DNA of 50,581 bases from an uncultured Bacteroidales bacterium (GCA_934667175.1 CAKULN010000021.1:1-50581), one strand, 5' to 3'. Positions 29,655-39,190 are shown, counted from the first letter of the stretch. Made by a program: numbers and translations. The notes: generated from the letters alone by a model not told the origin.

Positions 29655-31241
29655 ATGAATATGAAGAAAATCATCTACTTGATATTGATCGCCTGCTCGG
29701 CCATATTCTTTTCCTGCAAGGAAGATTCAGGAATGACTAAGGATGGCGACATCGTCCTGTCAAATCTGACGGCCGAGCCGAGAATCGGGGCTGTTGTCCT
29801 AAAATGGGACAATCCTACGGCGAGCGACTATTATTATGCCACAGTGACTTATCTGAACGCTGACGGTGAGGAAGTGAAGCAGAAGGTGAGTGTCTATAGT
29901 GTAGATTCCGAAAAGGGAGAGGGCCACACTTCAGTCAGAATCGGTGGTTTCTCCGACACGAAGACCTACGAGTTCACGGTCACTCCTTACACTTCTGATG
30001 AGCGTTACGGCGACTCAAAGGCTGTCTCCTGTGCTCCTGAGGATGCCACCAAGGCCTTCAAGTACATCTCTGAGACTATCGAGACCACACCTACCGTCGA
30101 GGGAGCGGTGATCAGTTGGGCCAATGAATATGATGTCCCTGTCACCGTCAACGTCACTTACAAAAACCTGTCCGGGGAGACCAAGACCGTTTCCAAGACA
30201 AGCAATGTGGGAGAAAGCGTGGAGATCTTCCCGTTTGTGGAGCCGACAAGCGTGACGATTACTGCCACAGACGAGAGCGGCAAGAACACTTCCGATCCGA
30301 AAGTGATCGAGGTGACACCGGAAAGGGGAGAGATTCCTCAGTCCAGAATGACTGCCGTAGGCGCTTCAGGCATTGATGGTGATAATATTCCAGCGAATCT
30401 GTTGGATAACAATGTCTCAACCGCTTGGTCTGGAACAAATAATGACATCGTGTGGGTCGCAATCGACCTTGGTGAGGTTCATAGGATCAACTGGTTCGAG
30501 CTGGTGGGTAATTCAAAGGATCGGGACGCTCAGCCAGTCGCCCTTATGGTTTTCCACTCGAAAGAGCCTGTGGCAGATATGTCTAAAGCTGAAAATCTTG
30601 GTGTTTTTGAATATAATCCCGAGCACATCTATAACCACGCTTACAAATTAAAGGAACCGATAGACACAAGATACTTCCTTATCGCCTTTCCGAGCGTGCA
30701 GCGTGTCAGCATCACCGAGTTCTGCGCCTACTATGCGGACGCCGCGACCCATTACGCCAAGGAGTCCGAGCTCGAGCTCCAGCCGGATCCGGATGATGAT
30801 CCTACCTACTATCCTGAGATTGAGTATATGACACCTCTTGACGGCCAAAATAACCTTACATTCGAGGCTACCAATCCAGACAACCCATCTGAATATACAT
30901 TTAAAACTACAGGTGGAGATCCTTATGTCAGTCTGGCACCTCTTAAAAAGGACGTTGCAGGTACAGTTCTTGTGTTCCAATATAAGGCAAGCGCTGATCT
31001 AGCCTGTGAATTCTTCTGGTGCAAGAAAGGCACCGGTGCCGCCGGAGGAAAGGAGACGTTCTTTAACCTTAAAAAGACGGACGAATGGAAGACATTCAAG
31101 ATGAATATGGTCGATGCCTGGAATAATGATTGGTGGGATGGAAAGGAAGGAGACAGGGTTCGTTTTGACATCGGCAATGATGGTGGAAACACACTTGTCG
31201 TGCGCTTGATGCACTGGCGCGCCGCCGAGGAAGGCGAATAA
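29655..31241 (+). CDS. Surface lipoprotein with Fn3-like and discoidin-like modules (SusE/F-position protein)
   Basis: The 528-residue product starts with a lipoprotein leader (MNMKKIIYLILIACSAIFFSC, Cys21). Two beta-sandwich repeats follow at about 25-120 and 125-220 (LSNLTAEPRIGAVVLKWDNP, then ETTPTVEGAVISWAN), as in Fn3-like DUF4959-type proteins. A discoidin/F5-8C-like domain spans about 230-365 (LLDNNVSTAWSGTNNDIVWVAIDLG) and a C-terminal beta-rich, possibly carbohydrate-binding domain spans about 390-525. The place after susC-susD is where surface glycan-binding proteins (SusE/F or SGBP) lie, so glycan capture is inferred. An in-frame TTG at 29652 and an ATG at 29661 are other starts. 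Confidence 0.75.
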   Translation: MNMKKIIYLILIACSAIFFSCKEDSGMTKDGDIVLSNLTAEPRIGAVVLKWDNPTASDYYYATVTYLNADGEEVKQKVSVYSVDSEKGEGHTSVRIGGFSDTKTYEFTVTPYTSDERYGDSKAVSCAPEDATKAFKYISETIETTPTVEGAVISWANEYDVPVTVNVTYKNLSGETKTVSKTSNVGESVEIFPFVEPTSVTITATDESGKNTSDPKVIEVTPERGEIPQSRMTAVGASGIDGDNIPANLLDNNVSTAWSGTNNDIVWVAIDLGEVHRINWFELVGNSKDRDAQPVALMVFHSKEPVADMSKAENLGVFEYNPEHIYNHAYKLKEPIDTRYFLIAFPSVQRVSITEFCAYYADAATHYAKESELELQPDPDDDPTYYPEIEYMTPLDGQNNLTFEATNPDNPSEYTFKTTGGDPYVSLAPLKKDVAGTVLVFQYKASADLACEFFWCKKGTGAAGGKETFFNLKKTDEWKTFKMNMVDAWNNDWWDGKEGDRVRFDIGNDGGNTLVVRLMHWRAAEEGE

Positions 31242-31272
31242 GCCAAGTTCATTGAAACTAAATAATTTTTAG

Positions 31273-33201
31273 ATGAAGATAAAGACAATTTCATCCATAA
31301 TAGCTTTCGTGGTTATGTCCTGCGCTGTTTCGGCACAGGACATAACTGTCGAAAGTCCGATTGCAGACCTCTGTCAGGACACTTGGGTGGCCACTGACGC
31401 ATTGGGCAGGACAATGCCCGAAATTGACGCTGTAGGACCTGTGAAGACCGACCAGCGCCGCATTGTCGGGATATTCTACATCACATGGCACACCCAGAAC
31501 CTTGCCAACCTTCCGGCTCCTTATGACGCCGATGTGACGAAAGTCCTGCAGGCGGATCCGAATGCGAGGATGCAGGCCGACAATCCGCACTGGAAACACG
31601 GCTCCTATCACTGGGGAGAACCCGAGATGGGCTATTTCCTGAGTCAGGACGAATGGGTCATCCGAAAGGACATGTCGATGCTGTCCGACGCTGGTGTGGA
31701 CGTGTTGGTGCTCGATGTCACGAACGCCGTGCGCTACTGGGACGAGTGGGAGGTTTTGTTCTCCACGATGGAGAAGATGCGCTCTGAAGGCAACAGCACT
31801 CCTCAGTTCTGTTTCTGGGCGTTCAACGGGGAGGTCATCACGGTTGTCCAGCAACTCTACGAGCGGATCTACAAGGAGAACAAGTATCCTGACCTGTGGT
31901 TCTACTGGGACGGAAAGCCTCTGCTTCTTTACAACGCTGACCCTGTCCATGACGCCAACGGAGGCTATTCAGCCTACAAGGACGGCACACACGACTATTC
32001 CGCAGAGGTCAAGAACTTCTTCACTCTCAGGAATATGTGGTGGGGCTACTACGAGTGGGCCGGCAAGCGCTACATCGGCACGGAGGACAACTGGAGCTTC
32101 GGCTACAGCATGGCCGATCCTCGGATCAAGTCGATGACTCCGGAGGAGCTCCTATCAAAACACGACGGAAAGGTCGAGGAAGCGGCTGTCACTCCTGCAC
32201 AGCATCCTGTCACGATGACCGAAGTCCCGATGGGTGTCGGAAAATCATGGTCAAGGCGGGACGGCGAGCCGAGGCTCAATGAATATGATCTCCCGGATTC
32301 AGCCTATGTCCCTTGGCTCGGCCGCAAGGTCTCTGATCCGGAAGGCTATGGAATATACTTCCAGGAGCGCTGGGATGACGCTCTGGCGGCGAACCCTCAG
32401 TTCCTTTACCTCAATGACTGGAACGAATGGACGGCCGGAAAGTACAACGGAGACGTGATGTGGCTTGGCCGCAAGAATCCGTTTATGTTCGTGGATCAGT
32501 ACAACTCCGAGTTCAACAGGACCATCCAACCGATGAAAGGCGGCTACACCGACAACTACTATATGCAGATGGCCCAGAACATCCGCCGCTACAAGGGGGT
32601 CCGTCCCGTTCCCGTGAACAGGCATATTCATAAAATGGCGGTGGACGGAATATTCAAGGATTGGGATCAGGTTGAGGTTGTCTACCGCGACACCCGTGGG
32701 GATGTGTTCCATCGTGACGCCAAGGGTTACGGCGGGCTTCACTACAAGGATTCCACCGGACGAAATGATATAGTGGCCTCGAAGGTGGCGGTGGGCAAGT
32801 CGGACATATTCTTTTATGCCGAGACCGCTGATGCCTTGACTTCGTGTTCAGATCCTGATTGGATGCTGCTGCTGATTGATGCCGACGGGGATTCCTCTAC
32901 AGGCTGGTATGGCTACGACATATTGATTAATAAAGAGATAACGTCATCTGATAAGGGCAATGTCCTTAAGTTTGTTGACGGTCAGTGGATCAAGGCAGGG
33001 GAATATCGCTTCGCTGTCGAAGGCAACAAATTGGAGTTGGCCGTACCGAAGTCACTGCTTGGTGTTTCCGGAAAATCAATTACCTTTGACTTCAAGTGGG
33101 CGGACAACACCGGAGATCTTGTGGATCCTATCTCCCTTTGTCTGCACGGAGACACCGCTCCGAACCGCCGGTTCAACTACAGGTTTGTTTGGCATAAATA
33201 G
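31273..33201 (+). CDS. GH71/GH99-like glycoside hydrolase with C-terminal CBM9-like domain
   Basis: The 642-residue product has a signal peptide (to about residue 21, SAQ). Residues 60-430 form a TIM-barrel-like domain related to the GH71/GH99/WbsX group, recognisable by VGIFYITWH near 65, GVDVLVLDVTNA near 141 and NDWNEW at 381-386, whose Glu is a candidate catalytic residue. From about 450 a separate domain (VDGIFKDWDQVEVVYRDTRGD) resembles family 9 carbohydrate-binding modules. It is probably periplasmic or surface-exposed and acts on glycans brought in by the SusCD pairs. Known GH99 and GH71 enzymes cut alpha-mannosidic and alpha-1,3-glucan linkages, but this distant relative cannot be assigned either. 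Confidence 0.72.
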   Translation: MKIKTISSIIAFVVMSCAVSAQDITVESPIADLCQDTWVATDALGRTMPEIDAVGPVKTDQRRIVGIFYITWHTQNLANLPAPYDADVTKVLQADPNARMQADNPHWKHGSYHWGEPEMGYFLSQDEWVIRKDMSMLSDAGVDVLVLDVTNAVRYWDEWEVLFSTMEKMRSEGNSTPQFCFWAFNGEVITVVQQLYERIYKENKYPDLWFYWDGKPLLLYNADPVHDANGGYSAYKDGTHDYSAEVKNFFTLRNMWWGYYEWAGKRYIGTEDNWSFGYSMADPRIKSMTPEELLSKHDGKVEEAAVTPAQHPVTMTEVPMGVGKSWSRRDGEPRLNEYDLPDSAYVPWLGRKVSDPEGYGIYFQERWDDALAANPQFLYLNDWNEWTAGKYNGDVMWLGRKNPFMFVDQYNSEFNRTIQPMKGGYTDNYYMQMAQNIRRYKGVRPVPVNRHIHKMAVDGIFKDWDQVEVVYRDTRGDVFHRDAKGYGGLHYKDSTGRNDIVASKVAVGKSDIFFYAETADALTSCSDPDWMLLLIDADGDSSTGWYGYDILINKEITSSDKGNVLKFVDGQWIKAGEYRFAVEGNKLELAVPKSLLGVSGKSITFDFKWADNTGDLVDPISLCLHGDTAPNRRFNYRFVWHK

Positions 33202-33215
33202 AAACCTTTAAGATT

Positions 33216-34856
33216 ATGAAATACTCCACAATCCGAAAATTTTTTGCATCAGCCGTCTTGCTGTCGGCTGTTTGCTCTTGTGGCAAGGACGACGTAAAAC
33301 CGAACGTTGTGGTCAGGCCGAAAGGAGACAAATACCAGATGGCGGCCAACCTCAAGGAATACCTCGCCAAAGACTATCCTTCAAAGGTGACGAACGTGCA
33401 GGTCACGTCTGATAAGGTTATCATCAAGGGAAACTGCGGCGGTTCCGGTACATACTTGCTTGCGGAGATAACCCCTTGGCAGGATGTGACGGAACTGGAG
33501 ACATATTCCTACACTCAGGACTTGTCAGGCGGTGATTTCACTGTCACCGTGGACAGGATTGTTCCGAATCGCGAGGGAATAAGATATGACAAGGTGTTCT
33601 CCAAATGGGCTGTCGTGAAGGTTGACGGTGACAGGCAGACCTTGGACTCCCATGCCCGTTACGCCGATGATGTCGTTCCTAAAAAATCTCCCGAGGCTGT
33701 TCCGCTGAGGAACAAGAAAGGTTTCGGAGCCGGTGATTCAGACCTCTATTTCAGTGACTGCAAGGAGATGAATGTCGGCAGCATAACAATGAACGTGGTT
33801 CTCAACAACTACATCACGGGAGAAGGCTCCGGCTATTCGTACGGTGGAAAGGAGTACAGCCTCGGCCCCGTGAAGGACTATGTTGACCACGTGACACAGA
33901 AAGCCTCGGAAAATGGCATGGTGGTCTCCGCCATCATCCTTTGTCAGACCAACTCCATATTCAAGGATCCTGAGAACACTGGTGGCAACTACACAATGCC
34001 GAATATGACAACCGCGAAGGCGTTCAACCTCTATGCCGCCGCCCTTGAGCACATGGCCTCGACCCATTGCTATTCCGGCAAGAGGATATCCCATTGGATC
34101 ATGCACAACGAGGTGGATTTCGCTGACGACTGGACGAATATGGGTGATCAGCCGATGCTGCGCTACATCGACAGGTACATCAAGTCGATGAGAATCTGCT
34201 ACAACATCGTCCGTCAGTACGACCAGAACGCCTCGGTGCTTGGCTCCTATACCCACAACTGGACAAAAGCCGATGGAGAATACGCTCCAAAGGATATGCT
34301 TGAGAGGATCGTTGAATATTCCAACGTGGAGGGTGATTTCCGTTGGGGTGTGGCCTATCATCCTTACCCTCAGGATCTGACCAAGCCGGCTTTTTGGGTC
34401 AATGACACGCAGGCGACATATTCAAAAGACTCCAAGTACGTGACGTTCAAGAACCTTGAGGTACTTGATGCCTGGATCAAACAGAAGGCCAATCTTTATA
34501 AAGGCACGACCAAGCGTCTGCTCTTTCTTTCCGAGCAAGGTACAAACTCTCCGTCCTATTCTGAGTCAGATCTGGCGCTTCAGGCCGCCGGCGGGGCATG
34601 GGCTTGGAAGAAGGTTTCCAAACTGGACGGCATCGATGCGATCCAATGGCACAACTGGGCTGACAACAAAGCCGAAGAAGGCCTGAGGATAGGTCTTCGT
34701 ACCTTCGATGAGGGAGATGTTCAGAATTTGACCCCGAAGCCTGTCTGGTACGTCTGGAAGGCCGCCGGCACGGATGAAGAAGATTCCGTCTTTGATCAGT
34801 ACAAGACCACACTCGGCATCACCGACTGGAATTCCATCATGGGGTCGGTCAACTAA
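33216..34856 (+). CDS. DUF5722 protein, putative clan GH-A glycosidase
   Basis: The 546-residue product has a lipoprotein-like leader (MKYSTIRKFFASAVLLSAVC, Cys20/22), a beta-sandwich at about 40-135 and a TIM-barrel-like domain from about 180. The barrel has features of retaining clan GH-A enzymes: HNE (297-299), where the Glu could be the acid/base, and LFLSEQG (436-442), whose Glu could be the nucleophile. I recognise the family as DUF5722, which is frequent in Bacteroidota glycan loci; the catalytic role is an inference. It ends the operon, 7 bp from the convergent ychF stop, with no terminator between them. Confidence 0.7.
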   Translation: MKYSTIRKFFASAVLLSAVCSCGKDDVKPNVVVRPKGDKYQMAANLKEYLAKDYPSKVTNVQVTSDKVIIKGNCGGSGTYLLAEITPWQDVTELETYSYTQDLSGGDFTVTVDRIVPNREGIRYDKVFSKWAVVKVDGDRQTLDSHARYADDVVPKKSPEAVPLRNKKGFGAGDSDLYFSDCKEMNVGSITMNVVLNNYITGEGSGYSYGGKEYSLGPVKDYVDHVTQKASENGMVVSAIILCQTNSIFKDPENTGGNYTMPNMTTAKAFNLYAAALEHMASTHCYSGKRISHWIMHNEVDFADDWTNMGDQPMLRYIDRYIKSMRICYNIVRQYDQNASVLGSYTHNWTKADGEYAPKDMLERIVEYSNVEGDFRWGVAYHPYPQDLTKPAFWVNDTQATYSKDSKYVTFKNLEVLDAWIKQKANLYKGTTKRLLFLSEQGTNSPSYSESDLALQAAGGAWAWKKVSKLDGIDAIQWHNWADNKAEEGLRIGLRTFDEGDVQNLTPKPVWYVWKAAGTDEEDSVFDQYKTTLGITDWNSIMGSVN

Positions 34857-34863
34857 CGGCTTC

Positions 34864-35967
34864 TTAGACGTTGAAGAGGAAGTGCATGATGTCGCCGTCC
34901 TGGACGACATATTCCTTGCCTTCCGTGGCGAGTCTGCCCGCCGCCCTGACGGCGCTTTCGCTGCCGAGTGTGACGAAGTCGTCGTACTTGATGACCTCGG
35001 CCCTGATGAAGCCTTTCTCGAAGTCCGTGTGGATGACACCGGCGGCTTTCGGAGCCTTGTCGCCCCTGTGGATGGTCCAGGCGCGGCACTCGTCTGATCC
35101 GGCCGTGAAGAAGGTCTGGAGTCCAAGCAGGTGGTAAGCGCCTTGGATCAGCCTCACAACTCCGGATTCCTTCAAACCCATTTCCTCCAGAAACATCTGA
35201 CGGTCCTCGTAAGAGTCCATCTCCGCGATCTCAGACTCGGTCTTGGCTGAGATCACGAGAATCTCGGCGTTCTCCTCCTTGACGGCCTCCCGGACGGCCT
35301 CCACGTACTTGTTGCCGTTGACGGCTGAAGCATCGTCAACGTTGCACACGTACATCACCGGCTTGTTGGTCAGCAGGAACAGATCCTTGGCCATGGCGGC
35401 CTCCTCCTCGTTCAGTAAATCTACGGACCTGCAAGACTTGCCCTGCTCAAGTGCCTCCTTGTAGCGTAGCAGAAGGGCTACAAGCTTCTTCGCGTCCTTG
35501 TCTCCGCCTGTCGTGGCCTGTTTCTGGCTCTTGGCAAGACGGGACTCAACCGTCTCAAGATCCTTTATCTGGAGTTCGGTGTCGACAACTTCCTTGTCGC
35601 GTACAGGATCCACACTGCCGTCCACGTGGACCACGTTGCCGTCATCGAAGCATCTGAGCACATGAAGTATGGCGTCAGTCTCACGGATGTTGGCAAGGAA
35701 TTGGTTTCCAAGACCTTCTCCCTTGCTTGCCCCTTTCACCAGACCGGCGATGTCCACGATATCGACCGTGGCCGGGACAACGCTCTTAGGCTTGCACATG
35801 TCCGCGAGCACCTCCAGTCTCTTGTCCGGAACGTTTGTCGAGCCGAGATTAGGCTCTATCGTGCAGAAAGGAAAATTGGCGCTCTGGGCCTTGCCTGAGC
35901 TCACACAGTTGAACAAAGTGGACTTGCCCACATTCGGAAGTCCGACTATTCCGCATTTCAATGACAT
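34864..35967 (-). CDS. ychF: Redox-regulated ATPase YchF (Obg-family P-loop protein)
   Basis: YchF/EngD is a universally conserved Obg-like P-loop NTPase that prefers ATP and associates with ribosomes. The start is the ATG at 35965-35967 ([17 protein letters not shown]), giving 367 residues, the standard size; the frame stays open to 36189 but that extension is low-complexity and not conserved. Motifs are G1 [10 protein letters not shown]3 [17 protein letters not shown], the coiled-coil insertion around residues 130-200 and the C-terminal TGS domain ([29 protein letters not shown]). It is convergent with the DUF5722 gene. Confidence 0.97.
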   Translation of the reverse strand: MSLKCGIVGLPNVGKSTLFNCVSSGKAQSANFPFCTIEPNLGSTNVPDKRLEVLADMCKPKSVVPATVDIVDIAGLVKGASKGEGLGNQFLANIRETDAILHVLRCFDDGNVVHVDGSVDPVRDKEVVDTELQIKDLETVESRLAKSQKQATTGGDKDAKKLVALLLRYKEALEQGKSCRSVDLLNEEEAAMAKDLFLLTNKPVMYVCNVDDASAVNGNKYVEAVREAVKEENAEILVISAKTESEIAEMDSYEDRQMFLEEMGLKESGVVRLIQGAYHLLGLQTFFTAGSDECRAWTIHRGDKAPKAAGVIHTDFEKGFIRAEVIKYDDFVTLGSESAVRAAGRLATEGKEYVVQDGDIMHFLFNV

Positions 35968-35994
35968 ATCTTGATGAATTCTATATTTTCTTGG

Positions 35995-36002
35995 CAAAGA
36001 TA
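35995..36002 (-). promoter_or_regulatory. -7 element for ychF
   Basis: The minus strand reads TATCTTTG, 27 bp upstream of the ychF ATG, identical to the octamer upstream of tonB, ruvB and the YeiH-type gene. The -33 element is not clear. Confidence 0.5.
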
Positions 36003-36133
36003 CAAATAATGGAATTGTTTTGTCTTGTTTGGAAGATGTTTGGGGGTAAAGAAGGTGGTTTTTCTGTTTCTTACGAAAATGTTTATGTTTCTTTTCATTT
36101 TTTACGTTTTTGTGCCGCATATTTGCCGGTGGA

Positions 36134-37165
36134 ATGAAAAGGATACTCATTATACTGTCTGCTCTTTTTCTGTTCCAGCCAGCCAACAATATGTTAGTTT
36201 TTCATAGTTTAAGATTCAGGTTTATGGCTGCTGGAACAGAGAAGGAGCGGACTCTTGTCATGTTCTGGAATCTTGAGAACCTCTTTGACTGGCGCAAAGA
36301 CAGCCTAAATGGCAGTGATTCAGAGGCGGAGTTCACCTCTTTCGGGAAAAGGCACTGGACCAAACGTCGATTCATGGCGAAATGCAATGCGATAGCAAAG
36401 TCAATATTCTGGATAAAGGACAGCGAAGGCGCGTTTCCGGACGTTATAGGAGTCGCCGAGGTGGAGAACCGTTTCGTCCTCGAAAGGCTTTTGGAAGACA
36501 CATCTCTCTATAAGACGGACTATCGGATAGTGCATTTTGACTCTCCTGATCCGCGTGGGATTGATGTGGCGCTCCTTTATCGGGAATCCAGACTGAAGCT
36601 GCTTCAGGCCATTCCGCTTAGAGTGGGAGGCGGAGTAGATCCGCCGATGCGGACCAGGGATATTCTTTTGACAAAATTCCGGAAGCCGGACGGGGACAGT
36701 GTGGCCTTTCTGGTGAACCATCATCCATCCAAGTACGGGGGCAAGACGAATGACAGAAGAGTGGTGGCGCTGAGGAGGTTGCGTGAGGTCACGGACTCGC
36801 TTCAAAGGTCAGGGTTAAGGAATATACTCGCGATGGGTGACTTCAATGACACTCCTGAGAATCCGGCTTTCGGAATATTGACTGACGGACAGCACTATCC
36901 TTTGGCGAACCTGGCGGCCACATTGGCTGGAAAGGGAGAGGGAACTATCAGATATTCAGGAAAATGGGAGATGATCGACATGTTCTTCGCTTCGGAAAGC
37001 CTTGTGCTGGGCGGGCATATTGATGAAATGAAAGTTTTAAGATTGCCCTTCCTTATGACGAGGGACAATGCCCATTCGGGGGAGAAACCGCTTCGCACTT
37101 ACACAGGGCCGCGTTACGTAGGCGGAGTGAGCGATCATTGTCCGATTGTTGTGAGGATTCTGTAG
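36134..37165 (+). CDS. Endonuclease/exonuclease/phosphatase family protein
   Basis: From the ATG at 36134 the product has 343 residues and a short hydrophobic N-terminus (MKRILIILSALFLF), so it may be exported or membrane-tethered. It shows the full metal-dependent EEP fold: NLENLFD near 50, the EVEN segment with the metal-ligand Glu, RGIDVALLYR, NHHPSKYGG, GDFNDTP and the final SDHCPI histidine motif. Members hydrolyse phosphodiesters or phosphomonoesters in DNA, RNA, lipids or small molecules; the substrate here is unknown. The open frame begins at 36110, but the internal ATG gives a better leader. It is divergent from ychF. Confidence 0.88.
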   Translation: MKRILIILSALFLFQPANNMLVFHSLRFRFMAAGTEKERTLVMFWNLENLFDWRKDSLNGSDSEAEFTSFGKRHWTKRRFMAKCNAIAKSIFWIKDSEGAFPDVIGVAEVENRFVLERLLEDTSLYKTDYRIVHFDSPDPRGIDVALLYRESRLKLLQAIPLRVGGGVDPPMRTRDILLTKFRKPDGDSVAFLVNHHPSKYGGKTNDRRVVALRRLREVTDSLQRSGLRNILAMGDFNDTPENPAFGILTDGQHYPLANLAATLAGKGEGTIRYSGKWEMIDMFFASESLVLGGHIDEMKVLRLPFLMTRDNAHSGEKPLRTYTGPRYVGGVSDHCPIVVRIL

Positions 37166-37183
37166 ATAATCAATAAAAATTGT

Positions 37184-37191
37184 TAAATTTG
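37184..37191 (+). promoter_or_regulatory. -7 element for galK
   Basis: TAAATTTG matches TAnnTTTG, 63 bp upstream of the galK ATG. The -33 element is weak. Confidence 0.45.
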
Positions 37192-37254
37192 CCTTATTGG
37201 AAGCATTCCTTTCGGGGCGCTTTCTTTGACGAACAAGACTAAAAATCACATAAT

Positions 37255-38406
37255 ATGGAAATGAAAACCAAAATCAGAGAGAAATTCAAGACTCTCTTCG
37301 GAGTGGAAGGCGAGATTTTCGCTTCCGCAGGACGTATCAACCTCATCGGTGAGCACACAGACTATAACGGTGGTTATGTTTTCCCGGGAGCCATTGACTG
37401 CGGAATCATGGCTGAGGTCAAGTTGAACGGAAGCAGGAAGGTAAAGGCATTCTCGCTTGACTATGATGAATATGTCGAGTTCGGTCTCAATGAGGAGGAC
37501 AAGCCTAAGCAGCAGTGGGCCAGCTACATCTTCGGTGTGTGCAGAGAGACTATCAAGCGTGGCGGAAAGGTTGAGGGTTTTGACACCGTCTTCGCGGGAG
37601 ACGTTCCTCTGGGAGCCGGGCTTTCTTCGTCAGCCGCTTTGGAGAGCACGTTCGCTTACGCCATCAACTATCTGTTCGACAACAAGATCGACAAGTTTGA
37701 ACTTGCCAAGATCGGCCAGTCCACCGAGCATAACTACTGCGGTGTGAAATGCGGAATCATGGATCAGTTCGCCTCGATTTTCGGAAAGAAGGGCAGCCTT
37801 ATACGTCTTGATTGCAAGACATTGGTGTACAAGTACTTCCCGTTCGATCCTAAGGGCTACAAACTCGTTCTTGTCGATTCTTGCGTGAAACATGAACTGG
37901 CATCTTCGGCGTATAACAAGAGGAGGGAGTCCTGCGAGAACGCCGCGAAGGCTATCAGAAAGAACCATCCTGACGTGGAATTCCTCAGCGATGCCAAGAG
38001 AGTTTGGCTCGATGAGGTCCGCGAGGAGATTTCAGAGGAGGATTTCCTCAGGGCTGAATATGTTATCGGAGAGGTTCAAAGGGTTCTTGACGTTTGCGAC
38101 GCCCTTGAGAGAGGGGACTACGAGACCGTCGGCGAGATGATGTACCAGACCCACTTCGGCCTGAGCAAGCTCTACGAGGTCAGCTGCGAGGAACTTGATT
38201 TCCTCAACAAGCTTGCCCGCAAGTGCGAGGTGACCGGTTCACGTGTGATGGGTGGAGGCTTCGGTGGCTGCACCATCAACCTGGTGAAGGATGAGCTCTA
38301 CGATGCGTTCATCGCCGCCGTGAAGGAGCAGTTCCCTGCCAAGTTCGGTCACGATCCGAAGTTCTACGACGTCGTGATCAGCGACGGCGCCAGAAGGGTT
38401 GAATAA
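37255..38406 (+). CDS. galK: Galactokinase
   Basis: GalK phosphorylates galactose to galactose-1-phosphate, the entry to the Leloir pathway. The 383-residue product has the galactokinase signature GRINLIGEHTDYNGGYVFPG (about 24-43), the GHMP ATP-binding motif PLGAGLSSSAALE (about 120) and the C-terminal GHMP motif MGGGFGGCTINLV. An in-frame ATG at 37261 is another possible start. It stands alone with its own promoter element and terminator; galT, galE and galM are not in the window, so it gives no clue to the substrate of the nearby polysaccharide locus. Confidence 0.97.
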   Translation: MEMKTKIREKFKTLFGVEGEIFASAGRINLIGEHTDYNGGYVFPGAIDCGIMAEVKLNGSRKVKAFSLDYDEYVEFGLNEEDKPKQQWASYIFGVCRETIKRGGKVEGFDTVFAGDVPLGAGLSSSAALESTFAYAINYLFDNKIDKFELAKIGQSTEHNYCGVKCGIMDQFASIFGKKGSLIRLDCKTLVYKYFPFDPKGYKLVLVDSCVKHELASSAYNKRRESCENAAKAIRKNHPDVEFLSDAKRVWLDEVREEISEEDFLRAEYVIGEVQRVLDVCDALERGDYETVGEMMYQTHFGLSKLYEVSCEELDFLNKLARKCEVTGSRVMGGGFGGCTINLVKDELYDAFIAAVKEQFPAKFGHDPKFYDVVISDGARRVE

Positions 38407-38430
38407 TATCTAATTATACTTAATACGACA

Positions 38431-38471
38431 AAGGGTCGCACGGGATTGTTCCTCAGCGGCCCTTTAATTTT
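38431..38471 (+). terminator. Rho-independent terminator after galK
   Basis: Stem AAGGGTCGC (38431-38439) pairs with GCGGCCCTT (38456-38464) through one G-U pair; the loop is 16 bases. The following TTAATTTTTT is T-rich. Confidence 0.75.
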
Positions 38472-39190
38472 TTATGAATCCTGAAGTACATGTCCGGTCG
38501 CTGAGCCTGCCGAAGAACTTGGACCCTGCCGAAGCCCCACCCGTTATCCAACTTTACCGCTCACTGTGCCCTGCCGAAGCGTCCGGCTCTTACCGAAGCA
38601 CTTGTCCCTTGCTGCCATAATTACCTGTTTCACAAACCACGAGCACGGGGATGTGCTTCCAGGTATGTTCAGAGTCTGTTCACTGTGCTCGACCCCATCC
38701 CCGAAAGAGTGGGTCAGCCACATCAATCCACCTCTCATCCCTCTACACTCCATCTTCCTGTGCCCGTGGTCTGCACAATGGAAAAAGCCGTGAGCCTATT
38801 GAAGCACCTGGCAAGTACCTATCTGGTTTAGGTCCAGTCCTGTGATAAGTGACAATCCCGAAATTAGAACGCATTTACCCTTCGTGCTTCTAAAACTCAT
38901 GTCTCCCGTGTAAGTTAAATCACTCAATATGAGTGAATACCGACCCATTTACCTGTGAGGTTTGAAAGTGAAGCAGGAAGCTTAATTTTATATGCCGGGC
39001 AACAATTCAGAAGGGCTTGAAAATCAATCAGTGGAATATCACCCGTTCATTAGCAATGAGTTACCAATCACTGCCGGGACGATCGGGAGGGCAGGGTTTC
39101 GTAACTAACTAATATCATGAATATTACCTAACACGGACAGTTGGCATCGTCCGCTGTAGGCGAATGAACGTTCCGGGTATTAATCTCCCA
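38472..39190. other. About 0.7 kb without a recognisable gene, between galK and the restriction-modification pair
   Basis: All frames are broken by stops; the longest open stretches (at most 75 codons) have no family resemblance and no start context. The first 110 bp holds decayed repeat units. Further right there is a perfect stem, TCACTCA, ATA, TGAGTGA (38920-38936), and base composition drifts from GC-rich to AT-rich. I compared it by eye with group II intron domain V, tmRNA and tRNA patterns and saw no match. It may be a relic of a mobile element or an unrecognised structured RNA. Confidence 0.4.
38493..38600. repeat. Decayed copies of the palindromic repeat
   Basis: CCGGTCGCTGAGCCTGCCGA begins at 38494 and matches the left arm and core of the family, but the right arm no longer pairs. 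CCCTGCCGAAGC and similar fragments recur three more times to about 38600. This looks like a decayed cluster. Confidence 0.55.

Noticed and set aside
35968..36189. Longer ychF protein with a 74-residue N-terminal extension
   Set aside because: The extension is basic and low in complexity and passes upstream of the -7 element; YchF normally begins with a few residues before [11 protein letters not shown], matching the ATG at 35967.
38544..38793. Short overlapping open frames (69 and 75 codons) between galK and the methyltransferase
   Set aside because: They overlap on opposite strands, include decayed repeat sequence and show no similarity to any family I know.
38472..39190. Group II intron, tmRNA or other known structured RNA
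   Set aside because: I looked for a domain V-like hairpin, intron boundary sequences and tmRNA or tRNA arms on both strands and found no convincing match.
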